Assembly (NCBI GenBank): GCA_029938515.1 | Contig: JAOZUU010000014.1 | Coordinates: 1 to 14,930 of the forward strand | Direction: 5' to 3' | Origin: Desulfobacterales bacterium | Lineage (GTDB): Bacteria > Desulfobacterota > Desulfobacteria > Desulfobacterales > QNYZ01 | Length of the DNA: 14,930 bases | Shown here: positions 7,701 to 13,292 of the stretch, piece after piece | How the letters are laid out: each line of letters starts with the position of its first letter | How positions within the stretch are numbered: the stretch's first letter is position 1 | The notes under the pieces: generated by a model | The model's database searches: none | What the model was told of the DNA's origin: nothing | Seen by the model: the letters and a program-made list of their open reading frames with translations, nothing else | Made by a program: the position numbers and the translations under genes

Positions 7701-9850
7701 GAAAACATGAAAGAGATACTTGGATTACTGGGAAGCTGTTAGACCTTTTTGAAGAAATATCCGGAGAAGAAATAGACAAGGATCAATTCACACTTTCTTT
7801 TCTTGAGTTGGGCTTTGATTCGCTACTGCTAACACAAATCAGCACGGCAATAAAAAATACCTTTCAAATTGAAGTGACCTTCAGAAAATTACTGGAAGAA
7901 CTGACCAATTTTGATCTATTGATTTCTTATTTATCTAACCAGGTGAGTGATGAAATTTTGCCATCGGAGTTGATTTCTACAGTTTCGCTCGAAACAGAGA
8001 CCAGTTCTAACTTAGATCAATCTATGCAACAATTAAATTTACAAAAAAGAGTATTGTCTGATCCCTCCGTTGTCTCAGTTTCAGTTGGTGAAGATATAAA
8101 CGTATTGTTTTCACGTCAACTTGCAGTGATCGAAAACCAGTTGGATTTGATTAAGCGATTTCCGAAACCGGATAGCGCGAAACGACTTGACTCCTCTGAC
8201 CAGATTAAGCAAAAGTCATCGGGTACCAACGTCGAGGTGAAACAGCAGCTGACATCCGCAGTGGGTTCCAAGGGTTTAGATGAAGGAAGTGACTCAAAAT
8301 TTGTAGGACCACAAACCAGAATACAAAAATCATCAAGCGCTCTGACAGTACACCAAAAGGAATTTATAGAGAGACTTATCAATCGCTATGTTAAAAAAAC
8401 TAAACGTTCAAAAGTGTACACTGCCAAGCACCGACCTCATCTATCTGATCCGCGAGTTGTATCAGGCTTTAGCCCCATATTGAAAGAAATGGTTTATCCT
8501 ATCGTTACCAGACGTTCCAAAGGTTCCCATTTGTGGGATATTGATGATAACGAATATGTAGATTGGCTCAATGGCTTCGGCTCTAATTTTTTTGGATATT
8601 CTGCACCATTCATCGTTGAGGCTGTTAAAAAACAAATAAATAAGGGTATAGAAATAGGCCCCCAGCACGAGCTAGTCGGCGAGGTTGCCGATATTGTTTG
8701 CCAAGTAACAAATTCAGAACGCGCTGCTTTCTGTAATACTGGCTCCGAAGCTGTATTGGGCGCATTACGAATTGCCCGCACCGTTACGGGTAGAAACACA
8801 GTTGTGATGTTTTCAGGCGCCTACCATGGTATTTTTAATGAAGTTATCAATAGAGGCACCAAAAAATATACAACATTACCCGCAGCGCCGGGTATTACAA
8901 GAGATTCTGTTAAAAATATGTTGGTCCTAGATTATGATAATCCTGAATCCCTTAATGTATTGCGAAAAAGAGGAAAAGATATTGCTGCCATTTTGGTTGA
9001 ACCGGTTCAGAGCCGAGCGCCAGAAATTCAGCCAAGGATGTTTTTAGCGGAACTGAGGAAAATAGCAGATGAGAATGATGCCGCATTGATTTTTGACGAA
9101 ATTGTGACAGGTTTTAGGACATGTCTGGGAGGGGCACAGGAATATTTTGATGTCCGGGCAGATATTGCAACATACGGAAAAGTAATCGGTGGCGGGTGGC
9201 CAATCGGAGTCATAGCCGGAAGAAAACGCTATATGGATGCACTGGATGGAGGAAGTTGGCAATATGGTGACAATTCGATACCTGAAGTTGGGGTTACCTA
9301 TTTTGCCGGAACATTTGTTAGGCATCCACCTGCATTGGCAGCTGCAAAAGCAGCGCTTACCTATCTAATAGATAAAGGTCCTGGATTGCAGGAAAAATTA
9401 AATCTGCGATGTACGCAAATGGTGGATCGTCTCAATTTGAACCTGTCAATTTTGGGCGCACCTGTACAGATACGTCAATTTGCCAGTATTATGAAGATAG
9501 AGTTTACCGAAGACGTTCAATATGGGGATCTCTTATTCTACCTATTAAGAGAGAAAAATGTTCATGTCTGGCATCATCGCCCCTGTTTCTTGACCATCGC
9601 TCACTCTGGTGATGACATAGATTATATTGTAGAAGCATTTTTGAAAAGCGTAAAAGAAATGCAGCAAGCTCAATTCCTTCCAAAATTTATCAAAGATATT
9701 GAGAATGCTTTTAGTGTCGAAAAAACAAATACCGATAAACCACCAATTCTTGGAGCAAGACTTGGAAAAGACCGGGAGGGCAATCCTGCTTGGTTCATTA
9801 ACGATCCGGAACGGCCTGGGAAATACTTACAAATGGGGGTGCAAGATTAA
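1736..9850 (+). CDS. Hybrid NRPS-PKS with in-line aminotransferase: C*-A(Thr)-PCP-KS-AT(mal)-ACP-AMT
   Basis: This 2704-residue synthase loads threonine, extends it with malonyl-CoA and transaminates the resulting beta-ketone. Domains (residues): degenerate condensation 14-430, adenylation 465-955, PCP 970-1043 (Ser1004), ketosynthase 1064-1490 (Cys1236, His1372, His1412), acyltransferase 1588-1900 (Ser1685), ACP 1996-2068 (Ser2029), polar linker with a predicted helix 2070-2208, class III PLP aminotransferase about 2226-2642 (Lys2482), and a conserved post-aminotransferase tail to 2704. The KS-AT-ACP-AMT order is that of the mycosubtilin/iturin and microcystin McyE type enzymes, which make beta-amino acids. 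There is no ketoreductase, as expected when the beta-keto group is the aminotransferase substrate. Here, unusually, the KS follows an NRPS module, so the PKS unit extends an amino acid. The product enters the next protein, whose gene overlaps by one base (TAATG). No docking domain is seen at the N terminus. The product structure is inferred, not shown. Confidence 0.93.
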   Translation: MKDNHKSIATINSNLFRFTPYQHREWVLWRMADERNFRVVSAACKLAGPVDEKILEERLKKAMKCHLALQLIFNTEKPEATIISEINVPIVTKYARINEDLAKAASRIFCEIVTKPFPISSSVLPLRTVLIRADFNKANDCALLVIAHPIIADEKSLECLLREIETDEIPEATDDIFLKWDENSFASHKEGVYNQKLESYKQLLKGSLFDLDMPTDRARPAVYCSKGRFFKITVPEQVKEIAEQLSTIHNFTKDAIVIAALGCYICRLSRQQDIVIGLVVDLRMPGSDTSIGSFENTAILRIRIEDKITGLELIRQVQESLTTLKSLRDLPFEALTETFNPDRDASRTPIFQLCFAHRNYDGYKNLIPMQAGRLRSDLDIVLEQAEGNDVLRIGYRYDLYRRDTIENMAGHIIKLIMTISEKPDEPVQSYQIGRSNEHAWVLSALGVQNTYPCETPIHKLVAAAASRNPEKIAVCSEDTQISYELLNRRANQLAHRLRSLGVGPDVPVAVCMDRSAELIIALLAILKAGGAYVPIEPANPSERIEFVLADSKAQFLLTESDQKSKVAGASIQTIMLEPGGAAFASEPVANPVEVVGPENLAYIIYTSGSTGRPKGVLIEHRNVVRLFRATEEWFHFSENDVWTMFHSVAFDFSVWEIWGALIHGGRLVVVPYLTSRSPLNFYELLVNEKVTVLNQTPSAFNLVIQAEVEGDSRKLALRHIIFGGEALELESLRPWFERHGDQFPRLANMYGITETCVHVTYRPLSMTDLDSGLGSSVIGLPIPDLSTYVVDENLQLLPPGVPGELVVGGAGLARGYHDRPELTAERFVPDPFSQQPDAMFYRSGDLVRILPTGELDYLGRIDQQVQIRGFRIETGEIESVIRRSGFVQDVVVVPWQRESNETLLVAYVVSDRTDGELRVVARESLPEYMVPDHFVTVPNIPMTTNGKVDRKALPAPQSGSHCSSADVVAPTGELELVISEIWGEVLGTDKISVNDSFFDIGGTSLGLVRVATKLRECIEIEISVVVLFQYPTVSSLAKYLAKYHLKQEPSDIRPSYKGSSEAEDEPIAIIGMAGRFPGAENIEALWTLLRDGKEAISFFEESELDPTLDPSLVSRPDYVRARGVLRDADFFDAGFFGMNPGEAEVTDPQHRVLMEVAWEALEHAGIDPTSFPGLIATYAGVYNNSYYTENVLKRLDVVDKVGLFQAMIGNEKDFVAPRISHRLGLNGPAISIQTACSTSLVAVSQAFFALRTGQCDLALAGAAAVTCPQMSGYIYQEDGMLSADGHTRPFDAQATGTVFSDGAAMVALRPLSKAIESGDSIYAIIRGAATNNDGGQRMSFSAPTVKWQAEVITRALSVAGVNPETIGYIEAHGTATPLGDPIEFSGLRQAFGQWTNREGYCALGSIKSNIGHLTAPSGVAGLIKTVLSLERELIPASLGFSQPNPEITFKNSPFFVTSESMPWPRQPGKPRIAGVSSFGVGGTNAHVVVEEAPALPPSGPSRSHQLLVLSAKTDTALEKITENLAFYLEKKPETNLADTAFTLQNGRKVFPYRRMLVASSAAEAMERLKALDPKYAVSGSVMNGEPSVTFMFPGQGAQHLNMGRNLYQEEAVFRNELDRCAKILKLHLDLDLRTVLYPESSEPESADRLINDTWLSQPAIFVIEYALARLWMSWGIQPAVMVGHSIGEYVAAVIAETFSLEDALSLLSVRARLMQNLPPGSMLSVRLSVDKVEPILPDGISIAAVNSQALCVISGQTDNLQALKLELDAKGVANKFLHTSHAFHSAMMDPMLSEFATVARQIPFQPPKIPWLSTCTGQWMTPADLVDGDYWVRQVRQAVRFADALTHVIGQENQILLEVGPGQTLSQLAQQHKKKAAGTVIMPSFGPVGESEQDLPSMLLALGRLWIAGTGISWNRFSSGEQRRRVPLPSYPFERKSYWIQPPKVDAKVDRIKAFEFDDHKQDRLKIKKQEDVLKPQKLDPKMKRQSAGKHERDTWITGKLLDLFEEISGEEIDKDQFTLSFLELGFDSLLLTQISTAIKNTFQIEVTFRKLLEELTNFDLLISYLSNQVSDEILPSELISTVSLETETSSNLDQSMQQLNLQKRVLSDPSVVSVSVGEDINVLFSRQLAVIENQLDLIKRFPKPDSAKRLDSSDQIKQKSSGTNVEVKQQLTSAVGSKGLDEGSDSKFVGPQTRIQKSSSALTVHQKEFIERLINRYVKKTKRSKVYTAKHRPHLSDPRVVSGFSPILKEMVYPIVTRRSKGSHLWDIDDNEYVDWLNGFGSNFFGYSAPFIVEAVKKQINKGIEIGPQHELVGEVADIVCQVTNSERAAFCNTGSEAVLGALRIARTVTGRNTVVMFSGAYHGIFNEVINRGTKKYTTLPAAPGITRDSVKNMLVLDYDNPESLNVLRKRGKDIAAILVEPVQSRAPEIQPRMFLAELRKIADENDAALIFDEIVTGFRTCLGGAQEYFDVRADIATYGKVIGGGWPIGVIAGRKRYMDALDGGSWQYGDNSIPEVGVTYFAGTFVRHPPALAAAKAALTYLIDKGPGLQEKLNLRCTQMVDRLNLNLSILGAPVQIRQFASIMKIEFTEDVQYGDLLFYLLREKNVHVWHHRPCFLTIAHSGDDIDYIVEAFLKSVKEMQQAQFLPKFIKDIENAFSVEKTNTDKPPILGARLGKDREGNPAWFINDPERPGKYLQMGVQD
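1775..3025 (+). other. Condensation domain 1, catalytic motif degenerate (HPIIADE)
   Basis: Residues about 14-430. Weak but recognisable C-domain landmarks are TPYQHREWVLW near 19-29 (core 1) and DMPTDRARP near 212-220. The core-2 RHExLRT reads CHLALQL, and the HHxxxDG motif reads HPIIADE at residues 148-154 (DNA 2177-2197). The second, catalytic histidine is Pro149 and the glycine is Glu154. It is either inactive, so that threonine is the starter, or a specialised domain with other chemistry. Confidence 0.8.
3128..4600 (+). other. Adenylation domain 1, predicted threonine
   Basis: Residues about 465-955. Core motifs: YTSGSTGRPKG 605-615 (A3), FDFSVWEIW 650-658 (A4), NMYGITET 748-755 (A5), YRSGDLV 841-847 (A7), GRIDQQVQIRGFRIETGE near 859-876 (A8), NGKVDR with Lys947 (A10). 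Hand alignment to GrsA PheA gives the binding-pocket residues Asp651, Phe652, Trp655, Asn694, Ile721, Gly723, Met749, Val757, His758 and Lys947, i.e. DFWNIGMVHK, the established threonine code. Confidence 0.9.
4643..4864 (+). other. Peptidyl carrier domain 1
   Basis: Residues about 970-1043. The phosphopantetheine site is FFDIGGTSL at 997-1005, with Ser1004 as the attachment residue. It would carry threonine and feed the ketosynthase directly downstream. Confidence 0.9.
4925..6205 (+). other. Ketosynthase domain
   Basis: Residues about 1064-1490. The domain opens with EPIAIIGMAGRFPGA. The catalytic triad is intact: Cys1236 in TACSTSL, His1372 in EAHGTATPLGDP, His1412 in KSNIGHLTAPSGVAG. It closes with SSFGVGGTNAHVV. 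Its donor is an aminoacyl-PCP, so it is a hybrid NRPS-to-PKS ketosynthase that elongates the amino acid by two carbons. Confidence 0.95.
6497..7435 (+). other. Acyltransferase domain, malonyl-CoA specific
   Basis: Residues about 1588-1900. FPGQGAQ at 1592-1598, the nucleophile motif GHSIGEY at 1683-1689 with Ser1685, and HAFH at 1781-1784. GHSIG together with HAFH is the established pattern for malonyl rather than methylmalonyl extender units. The usual post-AT segment YPFERKSYW follows at 1931-1939. Confidence 0.92.
7721..7939 (+). other. Acyl carrier domain
   Basis: Residues about 1996-2068. The phosphopantetheine site is LELGFDSLLL at 2023-2032, with Ser2029. The domain carries the beta-ketoacyl chain presented to the aminotransferase. 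It is preceded by a Lys-rich linker (about 1943-1995) where the DNA turns abruptly AT-rich. Confidence 0.88.
7943..8359 (+). other. Polar ACP-aminotransferase linker with amphipathic helix
   Basis: Residues about 2070-2208 are rich in Ser, Gln, Lys and Asp and fit no catalytic domain. Within it, LFSRQLAVIENQLDLIK at 2124-2140 has spaced Leu/Ile and Gln. It resembles the Gln-rich helix that I recall between ACP and aminotransferase in McyE-like enzymes, possibly a dimerisation or positioning helix. Confidence 0.6.
8411..9661 (+). other. Aminotransferase domain (class III, PLP)
   Basis: Residues about 2226-2642 form a glutamate-1-semialdehyde-aminotransferase-like fold. Seen are NTGSEAV at 2334-2340 (cofactor phosphate region), GAYHG at 2361-2365, IFDEIVTGFR at 2452-2461 with Asp2454 for the PLP ring nitrogen, and YGKVIGGGWPIGV at 2480-2492 with the Schiff-base Lys2482. 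Embedded directly after an ACP, it is the type that turns a 3-oxoacyl thioester into a 3-aminoacyl thioester; the amino donor is probably glutamate or glutamine. Confidence 0.93.
9683..9847 (+). other. Post-aminotransferase tail of the synthase
   Basis: Residues about 2650-2704 contain PPILGARLGKDREGNPAW and then PERPGKYLQ. This is the conserved segment that, in fused McyE-like proteins, joins the aminotransferase to the following condensation domain. Here the protein stops a few residues after it. Confidence 0.65.
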
Positions 9851-9852
9851 TG
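9848..9852 (+). promoter_or_regulatory. TAATG stop-start junction (translational coupling)
   Basis: The TAA of the 2704-residue synthase shares its last A with the ATG of the next gene. A G-rich stretch (GGGGGTG, 9835-9841) lies just upstream as a possible ribosome site. The arrangement would keep the two partner proteins at matched levels. Confidence 0.7.
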
Positions 9853-12800
9853 AATACCGAGAAAATGATTTCTGGAGAAAAGTTTTTCCGCCCGGTCGAT
9901 TTTGACCCCTTCGCTGATGGTGAGGTCATGCTCACTGTCCCCTCAACTGAAGCGCAAAAAGAGATATGGCTCTCTACTCAATTTGGCCTTGGGGCAAACT
10001 GTGCGTTCAACGAGTCGATGTCTTTCAGGATTGTTGGCCCGCTCGATACCGTTATATTTCGTGAATGCCTTTTGGAAGTAATTCAAAGACACGAGGCCTT
10101 GCGGACAACATTGAGCTCGGACGGGACAACGTTGAGCATCGCTAATGAAATCAGGCTTACTATCCCTATTATTGATATCTCCATGGCGTCGGATAAAGGG
10201 AAGGTCAAACTTGACGCATTAATTGCCGAAGAGGTAACAAAACCATTTGACCTAACACACGGCCCCCTGGTGCGCGTAAAAATTGTCATATTGGGCGAAG
10301 AGCGGTATCACGTTCTATTTACTGCGCATCATATTATTTGCGACGGCTGGTCGATAGCCATTATTATCCAGGATCTAAAAGGCTTATATGCCGCCAGAAT
10401 AGCGTGTTGCGAACCCAACCTTCCGGAACCATTTTTGTTTAGTCAATATGCAATTGATGAAAATGAACATGTAAGTCATGATTTCATAGATGAGCCTGAG
10501 CGCTTTTGGATTGATTTGTATGCGGGGGAAGCCCCTCTAATGGATATCCCAACCGACCGGCCTCGGCCGGTGATGCGGACATTCAATGCAGATCGCGTCG
10601 ATTATTCCATCGATACAGAGATTGTTGAAGGTATCAAAAAGACCGGTGCGAAATACGGCTGTACTTTTATAACCATTCTTGTTGCTGCATTCAAATCCTA
10701 TCTGTTTAGACTCACTTCACAGAACGATATCATTTTAGGGATACCGGCTGCCGGGCAACTGGCAACAGGTAAGAATAATCTCGTGGGCCATTGCGTGAAT
10801 TTGCTGCCGCTTATCAGTCAGCTGAAGGGGACTGACAGGTTCTGTGATTACCTTAAGGATATTCGCAATTTGATGTTCGATGCGAACCAGTACCAGCAAT
10901 ATACATTCGGGACTTTGATCAAGAAACTGAAAATACATAGAGACCCTAGTCGGATACCTTTGGTTCCGATTATTTTTAATATCGACCAGATGACAAAAGA
11001 GGATGAATTGGCAATTGAAGGTATTGATTTTGATGTGTTCACCAACCATCGGAAATTCGAAAATTTTGAATTGTATCTGAATTTGACCTCATCCGCAAAA
11101 GGGCACGATGTTGTCATCGAATGCACTTATAATGAAAATCTATTTAATAAGGAGACAATTCGTTCCCGGTTGGCCGAATTCGAAGCCTTGCTCGCCTCGG
11201 TCGCCAGATCTCCGGAACAGCGGTTGTCTGAAATTTCTTTGTTGCCGGAGGGGGAACGCCACCGCCTTCTTGTTGAATTCAACAACACGGCGATGGATTA
11301 TTCGCAGGACAAGTGTTTTCATCAATTATTCGAGGAGCAGGTGCAGTTGAACCCGGATAAGGTCGCTGTGGCGTTTGAAGGGGACTCGATTAGCTACGCC
11401 ACCTTGAATAGCAAGAGCAATCAACTGGCCCATTATCTGATCGACGCAGGTGTGGGACCAGGTGTGTTAGTGGGATTGTTTGTGGACCGCTCCATTGAGA
11501 TGATGATCGGTTTGCTGGGCATTTTGAAAGCCGGGGGGGCCTATGTGCCGCTGGATCCGGATTATCCAAAGGAGCGCCTGTCCTATATGCTTGGTGAATC
11601 CGGATCGCCTGTGTTGATCACCCAGGAGAAATTCAAAGCTGATCTTCCTGAATCGGATGCCCAAGTCATTTTTGTTGATTCGGATTGGAGCCGCATTGGC
11701 CAAGAGAGCAGCGAAAACCCGGCCTATAAAGGCGAGGCAAAAAGACCGGGGCCGGAGAATTTATCCTATGTCATTTTTACATCCGGTTCAACCGGTAAGC
11801 CCAAAGGGGTGCAGATCCCTCATCGTGCGGTGACTAATTTTCTGACTACCATGAGCCGGGAACCGGGCATGACGTCGGACGATACCCTGCTGGCGGTAAC
11901 AACTCTGTCTTTTGACATTCATGTGTTAGAGCTTTACATGCCCTTGATCGTCGGCGCCAAGGTGGTGGTTGCCAGCCGGGAGGTTTCGGCTGACGGAATG
12001 CAACTATCCGAGCTGTTAGAAGAAAGCGGTACCACCATCATGCAGGCCACGCCCAGTACTTGGCGGTTGATGATTGCCGCCGGTTGGGGAGGCTCTGAAA
12101 AATTAAAGATCCTTTGCGGCGGTGAAGCCTTCCCCAAAGATCTGGTCGGAGAATTGATAGAGCGGTCGGGGAGCGTATGGAACATGTATGGGCCCACGGA
12201 AACCACAGTCTGGTCCACCTGCCATCAGTTGACAAGTGCCGATGGCCCCATTTTTGTTGGCAGCCCTATCGGCAACACCCAGACCTATGTGCTAGATGCA
12301 AATATGCAACTGGTGCCCATCGGTGTATCGGGAGAGCTGTATATAGGCGGTGACGGCGTTACCCACGGATATCTCAATCGTCCGGATTTGACCAGCAAGG
12401 CATTTATACCCGATCCGTTTTCCGGAAAACCGAACACCTTTATTTATAAAACCGGTGACTTGGTGAAGTACCATTCAAACGGTGCTATCGAGTATCTCAA
12501 CCGGTTGGACAATCAGGTCAAGGTCCGAGGCTTTCGTATCGAGTTAGGTGAAATCGAAACGATTTTAGGGACTCACCCCGCAATCAAGCAGGCGATTGCC
12601 GGCATTAAGGAATTCGGTCCTGGCGATCAGCGTCTGATCGGTTATTATGAGTGCAAGGGAGAACACTCCGTTGAAGTTGGAGATCTTCGAAGCCATCTGA
12701 GAAAAACACTGCCTGATTATTTATTGCCACAGCATTTTATGGAAATGGAATCGTTTCCTTTGACTCCGGCAGGAAAAATAGATCGTAAATCGATGCCCAT

Positions 12801-13140
12801 GCCTGATGAATTTCAGAGGGGTGCCGTGGAGACTTATGTTCCGCCGGGTACATCGGTGGAAAAAGAAATTGCCCAGATATGGAGTGAGGTCTTGAAAATT
12901 GAGAGATTGGGGGTCCGGGATAATTTTTTCGACATCGGCGGGCATTCACTATTGGGTATGCAGGTGGTCAACCGGTTACGAAAACTCTATCAGATTAAGT
13001 TTTCAATAGCTGTGATTTTCGAAGCACCGACGATAGAATTGATAGGCCGTCTGATCGAAAACAGGCTGGCGGAAACAAACATGGCGGAGAATGTCGATAA
13101 TAAGCTCATCTCAAATGATCGTGAGGTTTTTGAGATTTGA
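9850..13140 (+). CDS. NRPS module C-A(Gly)-PCP
   Basis: This 1096-residue protein condenses the beta-amino acyl chain made upstream with glycine. Domains (residues): condensation 29-450 with an intact HHIICDG at 160-166 (catalytic His161) and RHEALRT near 80-86; adenylation about 488-985; PCP about 1003-1072 with Ser1033 in GGHSL. The pocket code is DILQLGMVWK, a glycine type. The first 28 residues (RPVDFDPFADGE at 14-25) are not a docking domain but match what normally follows an aminotransferase in fused McyE-like proteins. The C-terminal tail, ending REVFEI, is a plausible ligand for the docking domain that starts the next protein. The start codon shares one base with the previous stop, and the stop shares bases with the next start, so three consecutive synthase genes are translationally linked. 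Confidence 0.94.
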   Translation: MNTEKMISGEKFFRPVDFDPFADGEVMLTVPSTEAQKEIWLSTQFGLGANCAFNESMSFRIVGPLDTVIFRECLLEVIQRHEALRTTLSSDGTTLSIANEIRLTIPIIDISMASDKGKVKLDALIAEEVTKPFDLTHGPLVRVKIVILGEERYHVLFTAHHIICDGWSIAIIIQDLKGLYAARIACCEPNLPEPFLFSQYAIDENEHVSHDFIDEPERFWIDLYAGEAPLMDIPTDRPRPVMRTFNADRVDYSIDTEIVEGIKKTGAKYGCTFITILVAAFKSYLFRLTSQNDIILGIPAAGQLATGKNNLVGHCVNLLPLISQLKGTDRFCDYLKDIRNLMFDANQYQQYTFGTLIKKLKIHRDPSRIPLVPIIFNIDQMTKEDELAIEGIDFDVFTNHRKFENFELYLNLTSSAKGHDVVIECTYNENLFNKETIRSRLAEFEALLASVARSPEQRLSEISLLPEGERHRLLVEFNNTAMDYSQDKCFHQLFEEQVQLNPDKVAVAFEGDSISYATLNSKSNQLAHYLIDAGVGPGVLVGLFVDRSIEMMIGLLGILKAGGAYVPLDPDYPKERLSYMLGESGSPVLITQEKFKADLPESDAQVIFVDSDWSRIGQESSENPAYKGEAKRPGPENLSYVIFTSGSTGKPKGVQIPHRAVTNFLTTMSREPGMTSDDTLLAVTTLSFDIHVLELYMPLIVGAKVVVASREVSADGMQLSELLEESGTTIMQATPSTWRLMIAAGWGGSEKLKILCGGEAFPKDLVGELIERSGSVWNMYGPTETTVWSTCHQLTSADGPIFVGSPIGNTQTYVLDANMQLVPIGVSGELYIGGDGVTHGYLNRPDLTSKAFIPDPFSGKPNTFIYKTGDLVKYHSNGAIEYLNRLDNQVKVRGFRIELGEIETILGTHPAIKQAIAGIKEFGPGDQRLIGYYECKGEHSVEVGDLRSHLRKTLPDYLLPQHFMEMESFPLTPAGKIDRKSMPMPDEFQRGAVETYVPPGTSVEKEIAQIWSEVLKIERLGVRDNFFDIGGHSLLGMQVVNRLRKLYQIKFSIAVIFEAPTIELIGRLIENRLAETNMAENVDNKLISNDREVFEI
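9934..11199 (+). other. Condensation domain 2, intact
   Basis: Residues about 29-450. PSTEAQKEIW (core 1), RHEALRT (core 2), HHIICDGWS at 160-168 (core 3), IPTDRPRP at 233-240 (core 4) and LVGHCVNLLPL (core 5) are all present. Of the three C domains in the window it is the only one with a complete catalytic motif. It would use the new beta-amino acyl chain as donor and glycyl-PCP as acceptor. Confidence 0.92.
11311..12804 (+). other. Adenylation domain 2, predicted glycine
   Basis: Residues about 488-985. Motifs FTSGSTGKPKG 643-653, NMYGPTETT 778-786, YKTGDLV 866-872, RLDNQVKVRGFRIELGEIE 885-903, AGKIDR with Lys976. Pocket residues by hand alignment to GrsA: Asp689, Ile690, Leu693, Gln732, Leu755, Gly757, Met779, Val787, Trp788, Lys976, giving DILQLGMVWK. 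This is one or two conservative changes from known glycine codes (DILQLGLIWK, DILQLGMIWK). Confidence 0.87.
12856..13065 (+). other. Peptidyl carrier domain 2
   Basis: Residues about 1003-1072 of the second synthase. FFDIGGHSLLGM at 1026-1037 holds the attachment Ser1033. It would carry glycine and then the extended chain. Confidence 0.92.
13122..13140 (+). promoter_or_regulatory. Ribosome site and TTGA stop-start overlap
   Basis: TGAGG at 13122-13126 lies ten bases before a TTG at 13137-13139. That TTG overlaps the TGA (13138-13140) of the glycine module gene as TTGA, the TTG counterpart of the common ATGA coupling junction. It decides the start of the third synthase. Confidence 0.7.
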
Positions 13141-13292
13141 GACCGATTGAACTTATCGCGCAACTCAAGAGCCGGGGCGCCAGATTATATGTAAAGGGTG
13201 GAAAACTGCTTTGCGATGCACCCAAACATTCAATTGAGCCCGAGTTGCTGAAAGCGATCAAGGCCAATAAAGCCGCGTTGATTGCTCTGGTC
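13137..13292 (+). other. TubC-type N-terminal docking domain
   Basis: Residues 1-52. The pattern xELIAQLxxxGxxLYVKGGKLLCDAP, followed by xxxIxPELLKAIKANKAAL and IAL, matches the TubC N-terminal (beta-hairpin) docking family in length, hydrophobic spacing and position at the protein's first residue. Such domains bind a short C-terminal peptide of the preceding synthase; the candidate partner is the tail of the glycine module. Confidence 0.88.

Noticed and set aside
7943..8359. The Ser/Gln/Lys-rich stretch between ACP and aminotransferase as a decayed extra domain (such as a methyltransferase or second ACP).
   Set aside because: No carrier DSL site, SAM loop or other motif is visible. The length and the Gln-Leu helix suit an ordinary linker of this enzyme type.
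11532..11539. Run of G in the second adenylation domain as a sequencing error.
   Set aside because: The translation reads KAGGAYVPLDP without disturbance, a conserved adenylation-domain core motif.
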